Made by a program: the position numbers and the translations under genes
The notes under the pieces: generated by a model
Told to the model about the DNA's origin: nothing
The model's input: the letters and a program-made list of their open reading frames with translations, nothing else
The model's database searches: none
Part shown: positions 48,017 through 56,927 of the stretch, piece after piece
Position numbering within the stretch: the stretch's first letter is position 1
Layout: each line of letters starts with the position of its first letter
From: Microbulbifer sp. VAAF005
GTDB taxonomy: Bacteria; Pseudomonadota; Gammaproteobacteria; Pseudomonadales; Cellvibrionaceae
Length of the DNA stretch: 64,000 nt
Reading direction: 5' to 3'
Assembly (NCBI RefSeq): GCF_030012985.1
Contig: NZ_CP120233.1
Span: forward strand, 3,529,001-3,593,000

Positions 48017-49128
48017 TTTTACTGATAACCTACATTTTTATTGCCCTTGGCTTTTCTTTTCTGTGCTCGATAGCCGAGTCGGTTATTCTCAGCGTAACAA
48101 CGCCATACGTGCGCCTAATGGAGCGGGAGGGGCATAAAGCGGGGTCTTTGCTGCGCAAATTAAAATCCGATATTAATGCCCCCCTGGCCGCTATCCTCAC
48201 CCTGAATACCGTCGCGCACACAGCGGGTGCTGCAGGTGCCGGTGCCCAGGCAGCAGCGGTTTTTGGCAATGAATACCTGGGTATCGCATCAGCGATCCTG
48301 ACTCTGTTGATCCTGGTTTTTTCTGAAATTATCCCCAAGACACTGGGAGCCGTGTACTGGCGCCAACTGGCCCCCACTACCGCTTATGTATTGCGCGGCC
48401 TGGTTTGGTTACTCCACCCGTTTGTAAAAATGTCCGAGTGGTTGACCAAAGGCCTGTCCCACGGCCCAACCCTGACGGGCTTTAGCCGCGATGAGTTCGC
48501 CATTATGGCGGAAATTGGCGAGGCCGAAGGGCAGTTGGAGCAGCGGGAGTCCAGTATCCTGCGCAACCTGTTCTTCACTCTGCGGGACCACTCCGTGCGC
48601 GAGGTGATGACTCCCCGCACGGTGGTCTTCTCCCTGCCGCAGGACATCACTGTGGAAGAGGCCTACGAGGATGCAGAGAAAGGGCGTTTCTCCCGTATCC
48701 CGGTCTATGAAAATCGCGACCCGGATTGTGTGGTGGGTTTTGTATTGCGGCAGGAGCTACTGCTGGCCTACGCCAAAGGCGAACACCAGAAAACTCTGGC
48801 GGATTTTCGCCGTGAAATGTTGATCCTGCCGGAAACAGCCACTATCTACCAAGCGTTCCAGAAAATGCTGTCCCGCCGCGTGCAGATTAGTGCGGTTATG
48901 GATGAATATGGCAGTCTCGAGGGCTTGGTGACCCTGGAGGATCTGCTGGAGACCCTGCTCGGCGAAGAAATTGTCGATGAGGCAGATAAAACACCCGACC
49001 GCCAGGAGCTGGCTAAGCGTTTGTGGCGCTGGAGATCGAAGAAGTACGGCCTCAAAGTCGACGAATCCGCAAACACAGAAGAGAACGCGGAAGAGGCTGG
49101 TCAAGGGCGCGACCGGGGCAGCGACTGA
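48013..49128 (+). CDS. CNNM (DUF21)/CBS-pair membrane protein, HlyC/CorC family
   Basis: 371 residues. Four membrane segments of the CNNM/DUF21 domain come first (SIAESVILSVTTPYVRLMER with the conserved SE, then NTVAHTAGAAGAGA), followed by a CBS pair (MTPRTVVFSLPQDITVEEAY and VMDEYGSLEGLVTLEDLLE). Members of this family move or sense Mg2+ or other cations. No CorC_HlyC C-terminal domain is visible; the chain ends with a short basic and acidic tail. Coupled to the rhomboid gene by an ATGA overlap. Confidence 0.9.
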   Translation: MILLITYIFIALGFSFLCSIAESVILSVTTPYVRLMEREGHKAGSLLRKLKSDINAPLAAILTLNTVAHTAGAAGAGAQAAAVFGNEYLGIASAILTLLILVFSEIIPKTLGAVYWRQLAPTTAYVLRGLVWLLHPFVKMSEWLTKGLSHGPTLTGFSRDEFAIMAEIGEAEGQLEQRESSILRNLFFTLRDHSVREVMTPRTVVFSLPQDITVEEAYEDAEKGRFSRIPVYENRDPDCVVGFVLRQELLLAYAKGEHQKTLADFRREMLILPETATIYQAFQKMLSRRVQISAVMDEYGSLEGLVTLEDLLETLLGEEIVDEADKTPDRQELAKRLWRWRSKKYGLKVDESANTEENAEEAGQGRDRGSD

Positions 49129-49396
49129 TAAGAGCTTCATTGGTTAAAAAGTGATCACTTCTACGCTAGCCCAACACAGTGGGTATTGGGTATTGCCCGA
49201 TTCCATAACTCGGGCGAAAGCAGGATAGAGCGCCAGCGGAATCTTTGACGGCCTCTGTGAATCTGGACAGGTTTTACTACCAATGCCTGCTAGGCTTGCA
49301 GAGCATATATATTGCCGCGCCTGCCCCGCTGGCAAGGCCGGTACCCAAGCCGCTAGAATACGCCGCTTCGGAACCTGACGGACTGAGATTTTAAAA

Positions 49397-50485
49397 ATGG
49401 GAAATAGAACTCCTCTGTATGACACGCATGTCGCTATGGGCGGCAAAATGGTGGATTTCGGTGGATGGGACATGCCGCTGCACTACGGTTCGCAGCTGGA
49501 TGAGCACAACAAGGTGCGCACCGATGCGGGGATGTTCGATGTCTCCCATATGACCGTGGTCGACGTAGATGGCGCCCAAGCCCGCGACTACCTGCGCTAC
49601 CTGCTGGCCAATGATGTGGCCAAGCTGGATGGCAACCCGGGTAAGGCCCTTTACACCGGCATGCTCAATGACAAAGGCGGTGTGATTGACGACCTGATCG
49701 TCTACCTGCGCGATCCCGGCTATCGAGTGGTTGTTAACTGTGCAACTCGCGAGAAAGACCTGGCGTGGATGCGCAAGCAGGCAGAGTCCTTTGATGTGAC
49801 CCTGACTGAGTGCCCGGATGTAGCGATGGTCGCTATCCAGGGCCCCAATGCCATCGAGAAAACCAAAGAGGTTTTGGGCATTGATTGGACTGCCGCGATA
49901 GACGCACTGAAAGTTTTCCAAAGTGTTGCCCGAGGTGGCTGGTTTGTAGCGCGCACCGGTTACACCGGTGAAGATGGCCTGGAAATTATGTTGCCGGGCG
50001 AAGACGCCAGTGGTTTCTGGCGCGCCCTGGCCGAAGCGGGCGTTTCCCCTTGTGGACTGGGTGCACGCGACACCCTGCGCCTGGAAGCGGGTATGAACCT
50101 GTACGGGCATGAGATGGACGATGAGACCTCTCCGCTGGTTGCCAACATGGCCTGGACGGTTGCCTGGGCACCGGAGAGCCGCAACTTTATCGGCCGTGGT
50201 GTTCTGGAGCAGGAAAAAGCCGATGGCATCAAGCACAAGCTTGTAGGCCTGGTGCTGGAAGAGCGCGGTGTATTGCGCGCAGGTCAACCGGTAGTGGTAG
50301 ACGATAGTGATGACCGGGGTATCATTACCAGCGGCACTTTCTCCCCCACACTGGGTTACTCTATCGCCTTGGCGCGAGTTCCGGTGAGTGTTGGTGATAC
50401 CGCACAGGTGGAAATCCGCAAGAAACTGCAGCCAGTCAAGGTGGTTAAGCCCTGCTTCGTACGCAACGGCAAGTCAGTTATTTAA
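49397..50485 (+). CDS. gcvT: Aminomethyltransferase (glycine cleavage T protein)
   Basis: 362 residues. [21 protein letters not shown] and the MFDVSHMT segment start the protein, and [14 protein letters not shown] with [19 protein letters not shown] holds the folate-binding Asp region. It transfers the aminomethyl carbon from the H protein to tetrahydrofolate. The gcvH gene follows after 66 bases, but gcvP is not in the window. I see no glycine riboswitch in the 268 bases upstream, which are otherwise empty. Confidence 0.96.
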   Translation: MGNRTPLYDTHVAMGGKMVDFGGWDMPLHYGSQLDEHNKVRTDAGMFDVSHMTVVDVDGAQARDYLRYLLANDVAKLDGNPGKALYTGMLNDKGGVIDDLIVYLRDPGYRVVVNCATREKDLAWMRKQAESFDVTLTECPDVAMVAIQGPNAIEKTKEVLGIDWTAAIDALKVFQSVARGGWFVARTGYTGEDGLEIMLPGEDASGFWRALAEAGVSPCGLGARDTLRLEAGMNLYGHEMDDETSPLVANMAWTVAWAPESRNFIGRGVLEQEKADGIKHKLVGLVLEERGVLRAGQPVVVDDSDDRGIITSGTFSPTLGYSIALARVPVSVGDTAQVEIRKKLQPVKVVKPCFVRNGKSVI

Positions 50486-50551
50486 GCGTCGCCCAGAGGT
50501 GTACGCGTCACTAAGACAATAAACTTAGATGCTTAATCAAGGGATAACAGC

Positions 50552-50938
50552 ATGAGCGAAATCCGCAATGAATTGAAATACCTCTCCAGCCACGAGTGGG
50601 CACGCCTGGAAGAGGACGGCACCGTAACCATCGGCATCAGCGATCACGCTCAAGATGCCCTGGGTGATGTGGTTTACGTTGAGACTCCAGAAGTGGGCAC
50701 CAACCTGGCTGCTGGTGACGAGGCAGGTGTAGTTGAATCCGTTAAAGCTGCCAGCGATATCTACTCCCCGGTTTCCGGTGAAGTCGTTGCTGTCAATGAA
50801 GCTCTGGAAGAAGCTCCGGAAACTGTAAACTCCTCTCCTTACGACGATGGCTGGTTCTTCCGCATCAAGCCCTCCGACGTGAGCGAGCTGGACAATATGC
50901 TGGATGCAGACACATATCGTTCAGAGTCTGAAGACTAA
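50552..50938 (+). CDS. gcvH: Glycine cleavage H protein
   Basis: 128 residues, the family length. The lipoylated lysine is in [17 protein letters not shown] (about residue 64). The [14 protein letters not shown] segment is standard. It carries the aminomethyl group between P, T and L proteins. Cotranscribed with gcvT and followed by a strong terminator, so gcvP must be elsewhere. Confidence 0.97.
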   Translation: MSEIRNELKYLSSHEWARLEEDGTVTIGISDHAQDALGDVVYVETPEVGTNLAAGDEAGVVESVKAASDIYSPVSGEVVAVNEALEEAPETVNSSPYDDGWFFRIKPSDVSELDNMLDADTYRSESED

Positions 50939-50965
50939 TAGAGCGAATGTGCTGAAAAGCATATT

Positions 50966-51002
50966 AAAAAAAGGCTGTGGCTAATCCCCACAGCCTTTTT
51001 TG
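50966..51002. terminator. Rho-independent terminator of gcvTH
   Basis: AAAAAAAGGCTGTGG and CCACAGCCTTTTTTT make a 15-bp stem with a 7-base loop. It marks the border between the housekeeping block and the AT-richer accessory region. Confidence 0.93.
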
Positions 51003-51030
51003 TTTTATAAGCGCCTAAATCAATTTCCGC

Positions 51031-51690
51031 TTATTGATCAAACGATACTGCGTTGCGAACTTCCTCATCATTCACAATCTGATCTAGCTGAGCTTTATAG
51101 GCCCGCAAGATATTGTTTTGTGGAGATTCACTAGCCTGCTCATCAACGACATCCCTTTCAGCAATATTCTTGGCAAGTAACTTCCCTTCTTCCAGGTTGT
51201 ATACGAGGATGTCGGTATTCGTGTCGAAGTTGAATGCTGAAACCCAGTTCAAGTTAACACTGAAATACCACTCATTAAGCACAAGACTAATCATTTTTTC
51301 GGTGTTATTTTCTTCCATCAAGGCTTTGATGGCTTCATCACTCGGCACTTCATCTAAATCTACTGCTGTGGTATTCCAGCCGGTTTCATTCAAGCCGTGA
51401 GTCAATCGGCTTTGTAGAAACTGAGCAAGATTCTTTTCTTTATCTCCCGGCTCTGTAGCTAACACCTGATTAACATGCCAATCAACCGGGATACCAAATG
51501 AAACGTGGGCTTTACCTATAAAGTTCTTATCTTTCCCTTCTTGAACACGTTTGCGCTGATCAATAACAGAAATTAAAACAGGCTCTTTAGTTGTGTACTC
51601 TGCTTTTGCGGACTGCTCCTGTAGCGGAATAGGTGAAACACAGGCAGTGATCATTGTAACTAGTGCGAGAAGCGCTATCTTTTTTAGCAC
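51031..51690 (-). CDS. Lipoprotein of unknown function
   Basis: 219 residues with lipobox MITAC. After the lipid Cys come a proline-rich stretch and a region with VLISVIDQRKRVQEGKDKN, and later NETGWNTTAVDLD. The layout (short repeats of beta strands and a LARLTHGLNE-type helix) resembles YajG-like lipoproteins, but the match is weak. It is alone; the 223 bases upstream are AT-rich and empty. First gene of the accessory region. Confidence 0.6.
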   Translation of the reverse strand: MLKKIALLALVTMITACVSPIPLQEQSAKAEYTTKEPVLISVIDQRKRVQEGKDKNFIGKAHVSFGIPVDWHVNQVLATEPGDKEKNLAQFLQSRLTHGLNETGWNTTAVDLDEVPSDEAIKALMEENNTEKMISLVLNEWYFSVNLNWVSAFNFDTNTDILVYNLEEGKLLAKNIAERDVVDEQASESPQNNILRAYKAQLDQIVNDEEVRNAVSFDQ

Positions 51691-51913
51691 GATTTCATTC
51701 CTTGTTTTATATGCGATGGTTCATCATTGCGCACAAACTTCTAGTGAGTTTTAAATAAATGAGCGCCTTTATAGTGTATCACTGGGGCCAATTAATCCTT
51801 TAGATTTGTTTTTAAAGAATTTGGTACAATAGAACCAGCGTTATTGATTTTAAAAAATAAACTTGGGTCTTTCATCTTCTAAAGCTATCTATAACCAGAA
51901 AGGCCGCATTTGC

Positions 51914-52678
51914 TTATATGATTTCAGGAACAAAAGCACTAACAAAATTACTGTATTGGTTCTTCATCGGAAGATTGAGATCAACTTTCAGTCGGTTGCG
52001 ACATGCTTTAACTGCCTCACCTGTGATGGGATTAAGTGCGTCTTTTTCGTAAGACTCCCAATAAATTCCTATTCCTCTTTTTTGCCAGTTCGGAAGGTCA
52101 TTGAAGTTGATTCCCTTTTGGAAGAGGAATTCATTTTTATGAATTACTGACATTTTTGTAAATGTAGCAGCAGACTCTTCGGGAGATAAGCCTTCCTTGC
52201 GTAGGCTCCAGTAGCAGTGGGCATTCAGAGCGTTCCTGTGAGCATCCTCATTCCTCCAGCGGAAATAATCGATGACAAGCTGCCGATGGGGCAGCTGGCA
52301 AATACGGCAATCAAAAGCCCCAATGTCGCCTAGAAGTAAACTAAATTTTGCACTCGCCTCTCCTGCGAGGATTGAATTTAGTTTTCGCTCCTTCCTCTCG
52401 AAAGTATTCTCATTCAAATCAAGAAGTAGTGATATTTCATCGCTTTGTGTATATCCATAAAGAACCTTAAATCCACATTGCATCAGGTGCTTAACGGTTT
52501 CGATCATCATATCTCGAAATTTGGAGTCATAAGGTGCTTCAAAGCTATGTTTATCCTTAGTTAGTGTTGTAAAACAACGACCATCAATTCGAGCAACGAT
52601 ATATATACCAGGTAAAACACTATGATCATGCGCGGTTTCATATACACGCATTTTCTTATCTAACTCATTGAACTTCAT
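51914..52678 (-). CDS. Thg1-like 3'-5' nucleotidyltransferase (tRNA repair type)
   Basis: 254 residues. Thg1 adds nucleotides to the 5' end of tRNA in the reverse, 3'-5' direction; bacterial Thg1-like proteins repair 5'-shortened tRNAs rather than make tRNA-His. The catalytic metal ligands are visible: Asp32 in ARIDGRCFTTLTK and Asp80/Glu81 in YGYTQSDEISLL, and the family segment ILAGEASAKFSLLLG with CRICQLPHRQLVIDYFRWR follows. Its start overlaps the upstream kinase-like gene by 14 bases, so both are made together. This gene is rare in bacteria, and G+C is lower than in the neighbouring chromosome, so it was probably acquired. Confidence 0.88.
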   Translation of the reverse strand: MKFNELDKKMRVYETAHDHSVLPGIYIVARIDGRCFTTLTKDKHSFEAPYDSKFRDMMIETVKHLMQCGFKVLYGYTQSDEISLLLDLNENTFERKERKLNSILAGEASAKFSLLLGDIGAFDCRICQLPHRQLVIDYFRWRNEDAHRNALNAHCYWSLRKEGLSPEESAATFTKMSVIHKNEFLFQKGINFNDLPNWQKRGIGIYWESYEKDALNPITGEAVKACRNRLKVDLNLPMKNQYSNFVSAFVPEII

Positions 52679-53114
52679 TTTTCCACTCTTCTACTGTGAA
52701 ATCCCCGTTTTTCATTGTTACATAATATAACTTGTCAAAGCCTTCTGTATATTCTGGTAGTTCCAGCTTGTTGTATGTCCCTTTTAGCCCAACGTCTGGT
52801 ATTCGCTCTTTGCCCTTTCTGGAGGCATTTCTCTGAATACACTCAGTCAAGTTTGATGAAAAATAATACCCAATGACTTCAAAGCGGTGCTCTTTAAGGC
52901 CATTAATATACTTTTCCCGCTCTGCTTTCGTTGGATTTGTGTTGTCAATCACAACTGGCTGCTTAGATTCCAAGCAAGCATTGAAGAGAATATTCTCTCT
53001 ATGCCGCGTTCTAAGCATATCCATATTCAGGCGGAGATGGCTTTTATAAAAGTTATTAAGATAAAAAGAGGATTTTCCGCTGGCTTGTAAGCCAATGAAT
53101 ATAACACCATTCAT
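52665..53114 (-). CDS. P-loop polynucleotide-kinase-like protein
   Basis: 149 residues. Walker A is FIGLQASGKSS (GLQASGKS at 8-15), and the motif PVVIDNTNPTKAEREKY is the signature of the T4 Pnkp-like kinase clade. The lid basic residues appear in RNASRKGKERIPD. No phosphatase domain is present. It would phosphorylate a 5'-OH end of nucleic acid. The Thg1-like gene overlaps its 3' end by 14 bases, and this supports RNA ends as substrate, since Thg1 needs a 5'-phosphate end; that link is inference. Confidence 0.8.
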   Translation of the reverse strand: MNGVIFIGLQASGKSSFYLNNFYKSHLRLNMDMLRTRHRENILFNACLESKQPVVIDNTNPTKAEREKYINGLKEHRFEVIGYYFSSNLTECIQRNASRKGKERIPDVGLKGTYNKLELPEYTEGFDKLYYVTMKNGDFTVEEWKNEVQ

Positions 53115-53170
53115 GGTTCGTCGCTCCGTTTAATAGATGATTAAATGCTAAGCCGGTTATGCCGAAATCG

Positions 53171-54123
53171 TCATCTTGATAGCTTGCCGAACCAGTGAAC
53201 CAACTCCCGACTTTCATTGTCACCAATTATTGACATACTTGGGTGGTTTCGGTCATCAACTTTTACAATCGAAACACCATTCGATGCTAGATTGCTATAG
53301 CTTCTGTGTGGAGCAATAGGATCTGAAGATGATCCAAAAATAATTATAGGTACACTAGAAGATGCAATAATTGGTTTAATGTCCGTCTGCTCAGGAGTGA
53401 TATCAGCTCTAACTAAACTATCTAATGCTCCTTGCTTGATGCTTTCCTCTGAAAAAAGCATTGTCATACTCGGAAAGTTAGCTTTAATATAATTTAAAAC
53501 TGCGTCATCAAATCGAAGCATTGGAGCTTGTAGAATTATTCCATCAATGTCATTTCTTAAAGTAGAAATGTGCATTGCAGTTGTGCCACCCATAGAGTTA
53601 CCATCAATATACAGGGGGCTATTTGCATATTTGTTGATGATATCGTTGACTATTTTACTATCACCAACACCGTATTCTTTATCCTCATCAGACTCACCAT
53701 GCCCTAATAAGTCAGGGACTATAACTCTAAAACCTAACATCCTGAAGTACAGAGCCGAGTTCAGCATAAACTCTTTAGATGCCCTAAAACCGTGTATAAG
53801 AACAACTGTTCCTGAATGTAATTCAGGTAGTGAGTTTTTGAAATATCTAAACTGACAGTACTTTCCGCACCGCTAAATGATTCTAGAGAAACTGTATGGC
53901 GAAGTTTCTTGTTTTCAAGTGGCTCCCCTAGAAGGTAGTTTGTGCATACTTTATGCTCTGTAGAGCAATACCTGTTGTTTTTAAACCCATAAGTTTCAAT
54001 AGTATCGAAAGAAACAATCTCTTTAAAATCAAAGCTATTAGACCGCTCAATATATTCTGTAACTACTGTGGAACAGCCAATAGCTATGCTGCTCACAAAT
54101 ACTAATATCAATTTCTTAATCAT
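53171..54123 (-). pseudogene. Alpha/beta hydrolase lipoprotein split by a frameshift
   Basis: The 5' part starts MIKKLILVFVSSIAIGCS (lipobox AIGC). Near 53,862-53,864 the frame runs out of homology and stops at 53,761. In the next frame the chain goes on as SGTVVLIHGFRASKEF and then as a normal alpha/beta hydrolase with oxyanion loop, nucleophile GNSMGG and the catalytic His in DDRNHPSM. One missing A in GGAAAG explains the break. Intact length would be about 317 residues. It would be an envelope esterase or lipase-like enzyme of unknown substrate. Confidence 0.75.
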
Positions 54124-54162
54124 AATCTTTAATGATATAGGGAAAGATAATACTCTTACCTG

Positions 54163-54372
54163 TTACACTTGATGCCAAAGCTCAATAGATTGTGTGGTTG
54201 GGCCTTCTCCCCACCTTATAGTGATATTACCCCTACTGAGCACAGATGGAGCATTAATAAAGATAACCACTTTATCAGATTGTGCTGTGCACGCGCTTTC
54301 ACCACAACTTATAATTAAAGCGGTACATGCTATAAGAACTAGAAATTTAAGTTTTACAAATTTACGTAACAA
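54163..54372 (-). CDS. Small lipoprotein of unknown function
   Basis: 69 residues with a basic N-terminus and lipobox IISC after a hydrophobic run (LVLIACTALIISC), then a short soluble part (SDKVVIFINAPSVLSRGNIT). Its 5' end overlaps the upstream gene by 19 bases. Family not recognised; could be a partner of the genes upstream. Confidence is limited by its short length. Confidence 0.5.
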   Translation of the reverse strand: MLRKFVKLKFLVLIACTALIISCGESACTAQSDKVVIFINAPSVLSRGNITIRWGEGPTTQSIELWHQV

Positions 54373-54626
54373 TTAAGTTTGGACCCTATTGCTAATAAAA
54401 ATACATCTATTGACAAAATCTCAGTGCCGGTTGAACTAGTATCTAAGACACTATTTACACTTACTTCTGATTTTTCAAAATTAAATACAAGGTCATAAAC
54501 ATTTCCATTAAACTCTCTAAAAGCTATCGATGGGTTAAGCTTGGCTTCTTCAACAGTCGCTTCAATACGCCCAATCAAGCGCTCGGAGAGTTCTTCACGA
54601 ATAAAGTTTTCTAGTAATACACCCAT
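54354..54626 (-). CDS. Small soluble protein of unknown function
   Basis: 90 residues, mixed alpha/beta, with no signal or membrane segment (ENFIREELSERLIGRIEATV; later NVYDLVFNFEKSEVSV). Start lies two bases after the stop of the upstream membrane gene, so both are translated together, and it overlaps the next gene by 19 bases. The dense packing suggests an operon of three. Family not recognised. Confidence 0.55.
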   Translation of the reverse strand: MGVLLENFIREELSERLIGRIEATVEEAKLNPSIAFREFNGNVYDLVFNFEKSEVSVNSVLDTSSTGTEILSIDVFLLAIGSKLNCYVNL

Positions 54627-54628
54627 TG

Positions 54629-55072
54629 TTAGGCCTTTCCGCTAATTAGGTTCCACCTCTGTATTAAACCAAGCGAATAGGTTAAGCCGAGAATTAAACA
54701 TATGCCTGAGCTGGTTAGCCAGAAAGTTAGCGAATTATCTGGGAAGGCTGGCATTATGAAATAAAAACCCAGCGCACGAGCCAAAAATATCGTTGAGATT
54801 AGTATCAGGCCAAGCCGAATCAGCGGTAACCTAACAATTAAACCCGCCCCAGAAAAAGCGTAGCTAGCCCAAAGCAGTAGAACGGCTGAAATTACGCTAG
54901 TTACAATAGTTGGGTAAGGGTGGCCACTTTCTGCTAGTTGAGCCATATGCTCACCGGCACCGAGAAACCGATACCAATCACCGCCAAATACTATACACCC
55001 GATATGAACTAAAGCAGCGAACACTGTGAGTATCCCTGCTACCTGCAAATAGTTAATTCTCTGACTGACCAT
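54629..55072 (-). CDS. Four-helix membrane protein of unknown function
   Basis: 147 residues with four membrane helices (VAGILTVFAALVHIGCIVF, TIVTSVISAVLLLWASYAF, LILISTIFLARALGFYFIM, FWLTSSGICLILGLTYSLGL). The loop GGDWYRFLGAGEHMAQLAE is recurrent in small membrane proteins of marine and cassette-type regions. Function unknown. First gene of the three-gene run 55,072 to 54,163. Confidence 0.65.
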   Translation of the reverse strand: MVSQRINYLQVAGILTVFAALVHIGCIVFGGDWYRFLGAGEHMAQLAESGHPYPTIVTSVISAVLLLWASYAFSGAGLIVRLPLIRLGLILISTIFLARALGFYFIMPAFPDNSLTFWLTSSGICLILGLTYSLGLIQRWNLISGKA

Positions 55073-55849
55073 TTACTCTCCTTGGCTGGTCTATTCGTAT
55101 ATTCGAAAGTGGACGAAATCATATCATTTATCAGCATGCCCAGAGAATGGAAAATGACTCAAATCAGGGAAAGATACCCACTAATAAACTAACCAGTATC
55201 GATTGAATAAAATTCCAGTGGCCATATCACGCGTACAGTATATTCGCTTTGAGTCCTCTTTTAGAAAATACAAAAACCGTTATAAATCAGTGGTTTAGGA
55301 TGGTTGGTGCAGTATTTTTAATATCAGAATGTATGATAAGTAGCACCCAGCCAAAACAGACGGCTTAAGAAGAGTAATTAATGAGTTTTCAGGGGCATTG
55401 AACGTGTAAATAGGTACGATCATGCAGGATACCCCCTAAATTCCTGGCGGAATATCAGAGTGCCAATACCAATGGGTAAGCACATAAAATCCACGGCAAT
55501 ATATCCAATACTTAGAAGATACTTAGCCTTTCTCTTTTGAAATGAGGAGTACGTTTACGTATTTATTTTTGGTTGTCTTGTGCCTTGAGGTTCTAACGTA
55601 AAGGCCATTAAAGATTGCCAATACGATTGGCCATTTTCTACATAAGCCGATATTTTCCAAGGCGGTAACTTACAAAAAATAGGCACAAAAATGATCTTAT
55701 TGAAATTTATTAAGTTTGTTTCAGTGTCAAATCTGCGTAAAATCGATGGACATTTATTGGTATTTTGGTCGTAAATAGGACGCTTTTTGAAGGCCTATAA
55801 CCAAAGAAACTCAATAGAATAAGATTTTTATAAAAGATCCACCCTCTCA
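55073..55849. other. Gene-poor AT-rich gap
   Basis: About 780 bases without a convincing gene on either strand; frames are short and lack ribosome sites. I see no attC hairpin or clear terminator. It may be the remains of older insertions between the cassette-like region and the csrA element. Confidence 0.5.
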
Positions 55850-55960
55850 AAGGAGAACGGTAGCGTGACGTAAGAGTAAGTAAAAGGCGCTGACCCAAGG
55901 TGCGGGAACACCTGGGGCCAGCTAACCAAATTGATACAGAGACTATCAAGATGGCTATAT
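55850..55960 (+). ncRNA. Phage/ICE-type structured leader hairpin (C4-like), upstream of csrA
   Basis: From CTGACCCA the plus strand folds as a tight hairpin around the loop CGGGAA: GGTG/CACC, extended by CCC/GGG and CTG/CAG to about 55,886-55,923, followed by CCAGCTAACC. A short stem closed by GGGAAC and a trailing GCTAACC are features I recall of C4-like antisense RNAs and related leaders of phages and integrative elements. I could not check this against a covariance model. Position just before a small ORF and csrA fits a regulatory leader. Confidence 0.4.
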
Positions 55961-56168
55961 GGATCATACGCTAGAAACCCGCTCGTCTTCAATAAAGTGG
56001 AGTACATCCAGCGGCTTGGAGAGACTCCCCAAGCTCTGGCAGCGCTGCGTCCGCCTCTTCTTCTTCTATGCCTATCGTTCTCGTGCTCCTCCTGCGTTCT
56101 TCAACAGATTAGTTTCTCAGCCGTCCATCAATAAAAAGTCTACCCATGGCTTGAAAAGCAGAGAATAG
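55959..56168 (+). CDS. Small basic protein upstream of csrA
   Basis: 69 residues, rich in Arg, Lys, Ser and aromatics ([34 protein letters not shown]). It ends four bases before the csrA start, so it could be translationally coupled. A different frame over the same DNA (55,931-56,134) is also open. No family is recognised; real coding is likely but not proven. Confidence 0.45.
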   Translation: MDHTLETRSSSIKWSTSSGLERLPKLWQRCVRLFFFYAYRSRAPPAFFNRLVSQPSINKKSTHGLKSRE

Positions 56169-56172
56169 AAAT

Positions 56173-56361
56173 ATGTTGATCTTAAAGCGTAGAACTGGTG
56201 AAAACCTAAGGATCGGAGCCAATGTCTCAATCACAGTATTGGAAGTTAAGGGAAATCAGGTAAAGATAGGAATACAAGCTCCCAGATCACTTCCAGTTCA
56301 CCGTGAAGAAATTTACATGCGAGTCCAGAAGGGAAGGGTGCAGGGGAATAGAAGCTGTTGA
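56173..56361 (+). CDS. csrA: CsrA/RsmA-family RNA-binding regulator (accessory copy)
   Basis: 62 residues, nearly the full standard length. [20 protein letters not shown] and [20 protein letters not shown] are the conserved core; Leu4 and Arg44, key RNA-contact residues, are present in VHREEIY. The tail ([12 protein letters not shown]) differs from chromosomal CsrA. It binds GGA motifs in leader RNAs and blocks or stabilises translation. Its place on the plus strand among minus-strand accessory genes, behind a phage-like leader, suggests a mobile copy in addition to a housekeeping csrA elsewhere. Confidence 0.9.
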   Translation: MLILKRRTGENLRIGANVSITVLEVKGNQVKIGIQAPRSLPVHREEIYMRVQKGRVQGNRSC

Positions 56362-56427
56362 GAACTTGGCCCTAATTGTGGAACATCCAAAGCATTGGCA
56401 TCAAAACCTCAGCAGAGCTGCGGTCTT

Positions 56428-56454
56428 GGTGCCAGGTGCCAGGTGCCAGGTGCC
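56428..56454. repeat. Tandem 7-bp repeat GGTGCCA
   Basis: Three exact copies and one nearly complete copy of GGTGCCA (the fourth ends in G) follow one another. It lies between csrA and the convergent membrane gene, outside any supported gene. Slippage repeats of this kind can vary in number between strains. Confidence 0.8.
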
Positions 56455-56468
56455 GTTGCTAGTGACGT

Positions 56469-56861
56469 CTATTCACCCGATGGTACCACTTGATAAATAC
56501 CGGCCTCATCTAGTAAATCGCCATTGGACATCATATAAGCAAAAATTAACATAGATAAGATAACTACAGCTAAATGAACCTTCGTTGCTGAATTGGCGTA
56601 CTTAGAAAGATAACCCAGGCCATTTTTTTCGTCTGAAGTGGCTGCAATGGCGAATGGTAATAATACAACTATTGCTAGTCCAGCTAAGAAGAAGTATGAA
56701 AGATATTCCTCATAATAATAAGGGAACCATGACTCATAGAAAGCTGTAAAAGTAAGATAATATGCAGCAAGTGCAAGTAGGAGTGTAATGGTAAAAATAA
56801 ATAGTTTCTTCAAATCAAATACCAAGACATTCAAGAGAGCGTAGGCTCTTGTACTTAACAA
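56469..56861 (-). CDS. Three-helix membrane protein of unknown function
   Basis: 130 residues with three membrane helices (FIFTITLLLALAAYYLTF, YFFLAGLAIVVLLPFAIA, VHLAVVILSMLIFAYMM) and a short cytosolic tail. The true start may be a few codons downstream of the one given, as no good ribosome site is seen. It is transcribed toward csrA. Family not recognised. Confidence 0.55.
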   Translation of the reverse strand: MLSTRAYALLNVLVFDLKKLFIFTITLLLALAAYYLTFTAFYESWFPYYYEEYLSYFFLAGLAIVVLLPFAIAATSDEKNGLGYLSKYANSATKVHLAVVILSMLIFAYMMSNGDLLDEAGIYQVVPSGE

Positions 56862-56897
56862 GTTTTACAGTGAAGGGTTCTTCCTCATAAGAATAAT

Positions 56898-56925
56898 AAC
56901 AAAAGAAGGGTGCTAAAGCTCACCC
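56898..56925 (-). terminator. Terminator of the MBL-fold hydrolase gene
   Basis: On the minus strand GGGTG and CACCC pair around AGCTTTAG just after the gene, followed by TTCTTTTG. Confidence 0.75.
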
Positions 56926-56927
56926 TA

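Noticed and set aside
49129..49396. Glycine riboswitch upstream of gcvT
   Set aside because: The conserved core of the glycine aptamer was not found in this gap.
54628..54634. GTTAGGC, a perfect attC core sequence
   Set aside because: No complementary arm is nearby, and the site sits between a stop and a start two bases apart, so no attC hairpin fits.
55710..55967. Minus-strand frame over the csrA leader
   Set aside because: It reads through the hairpin, has no ribosome site and no family match.
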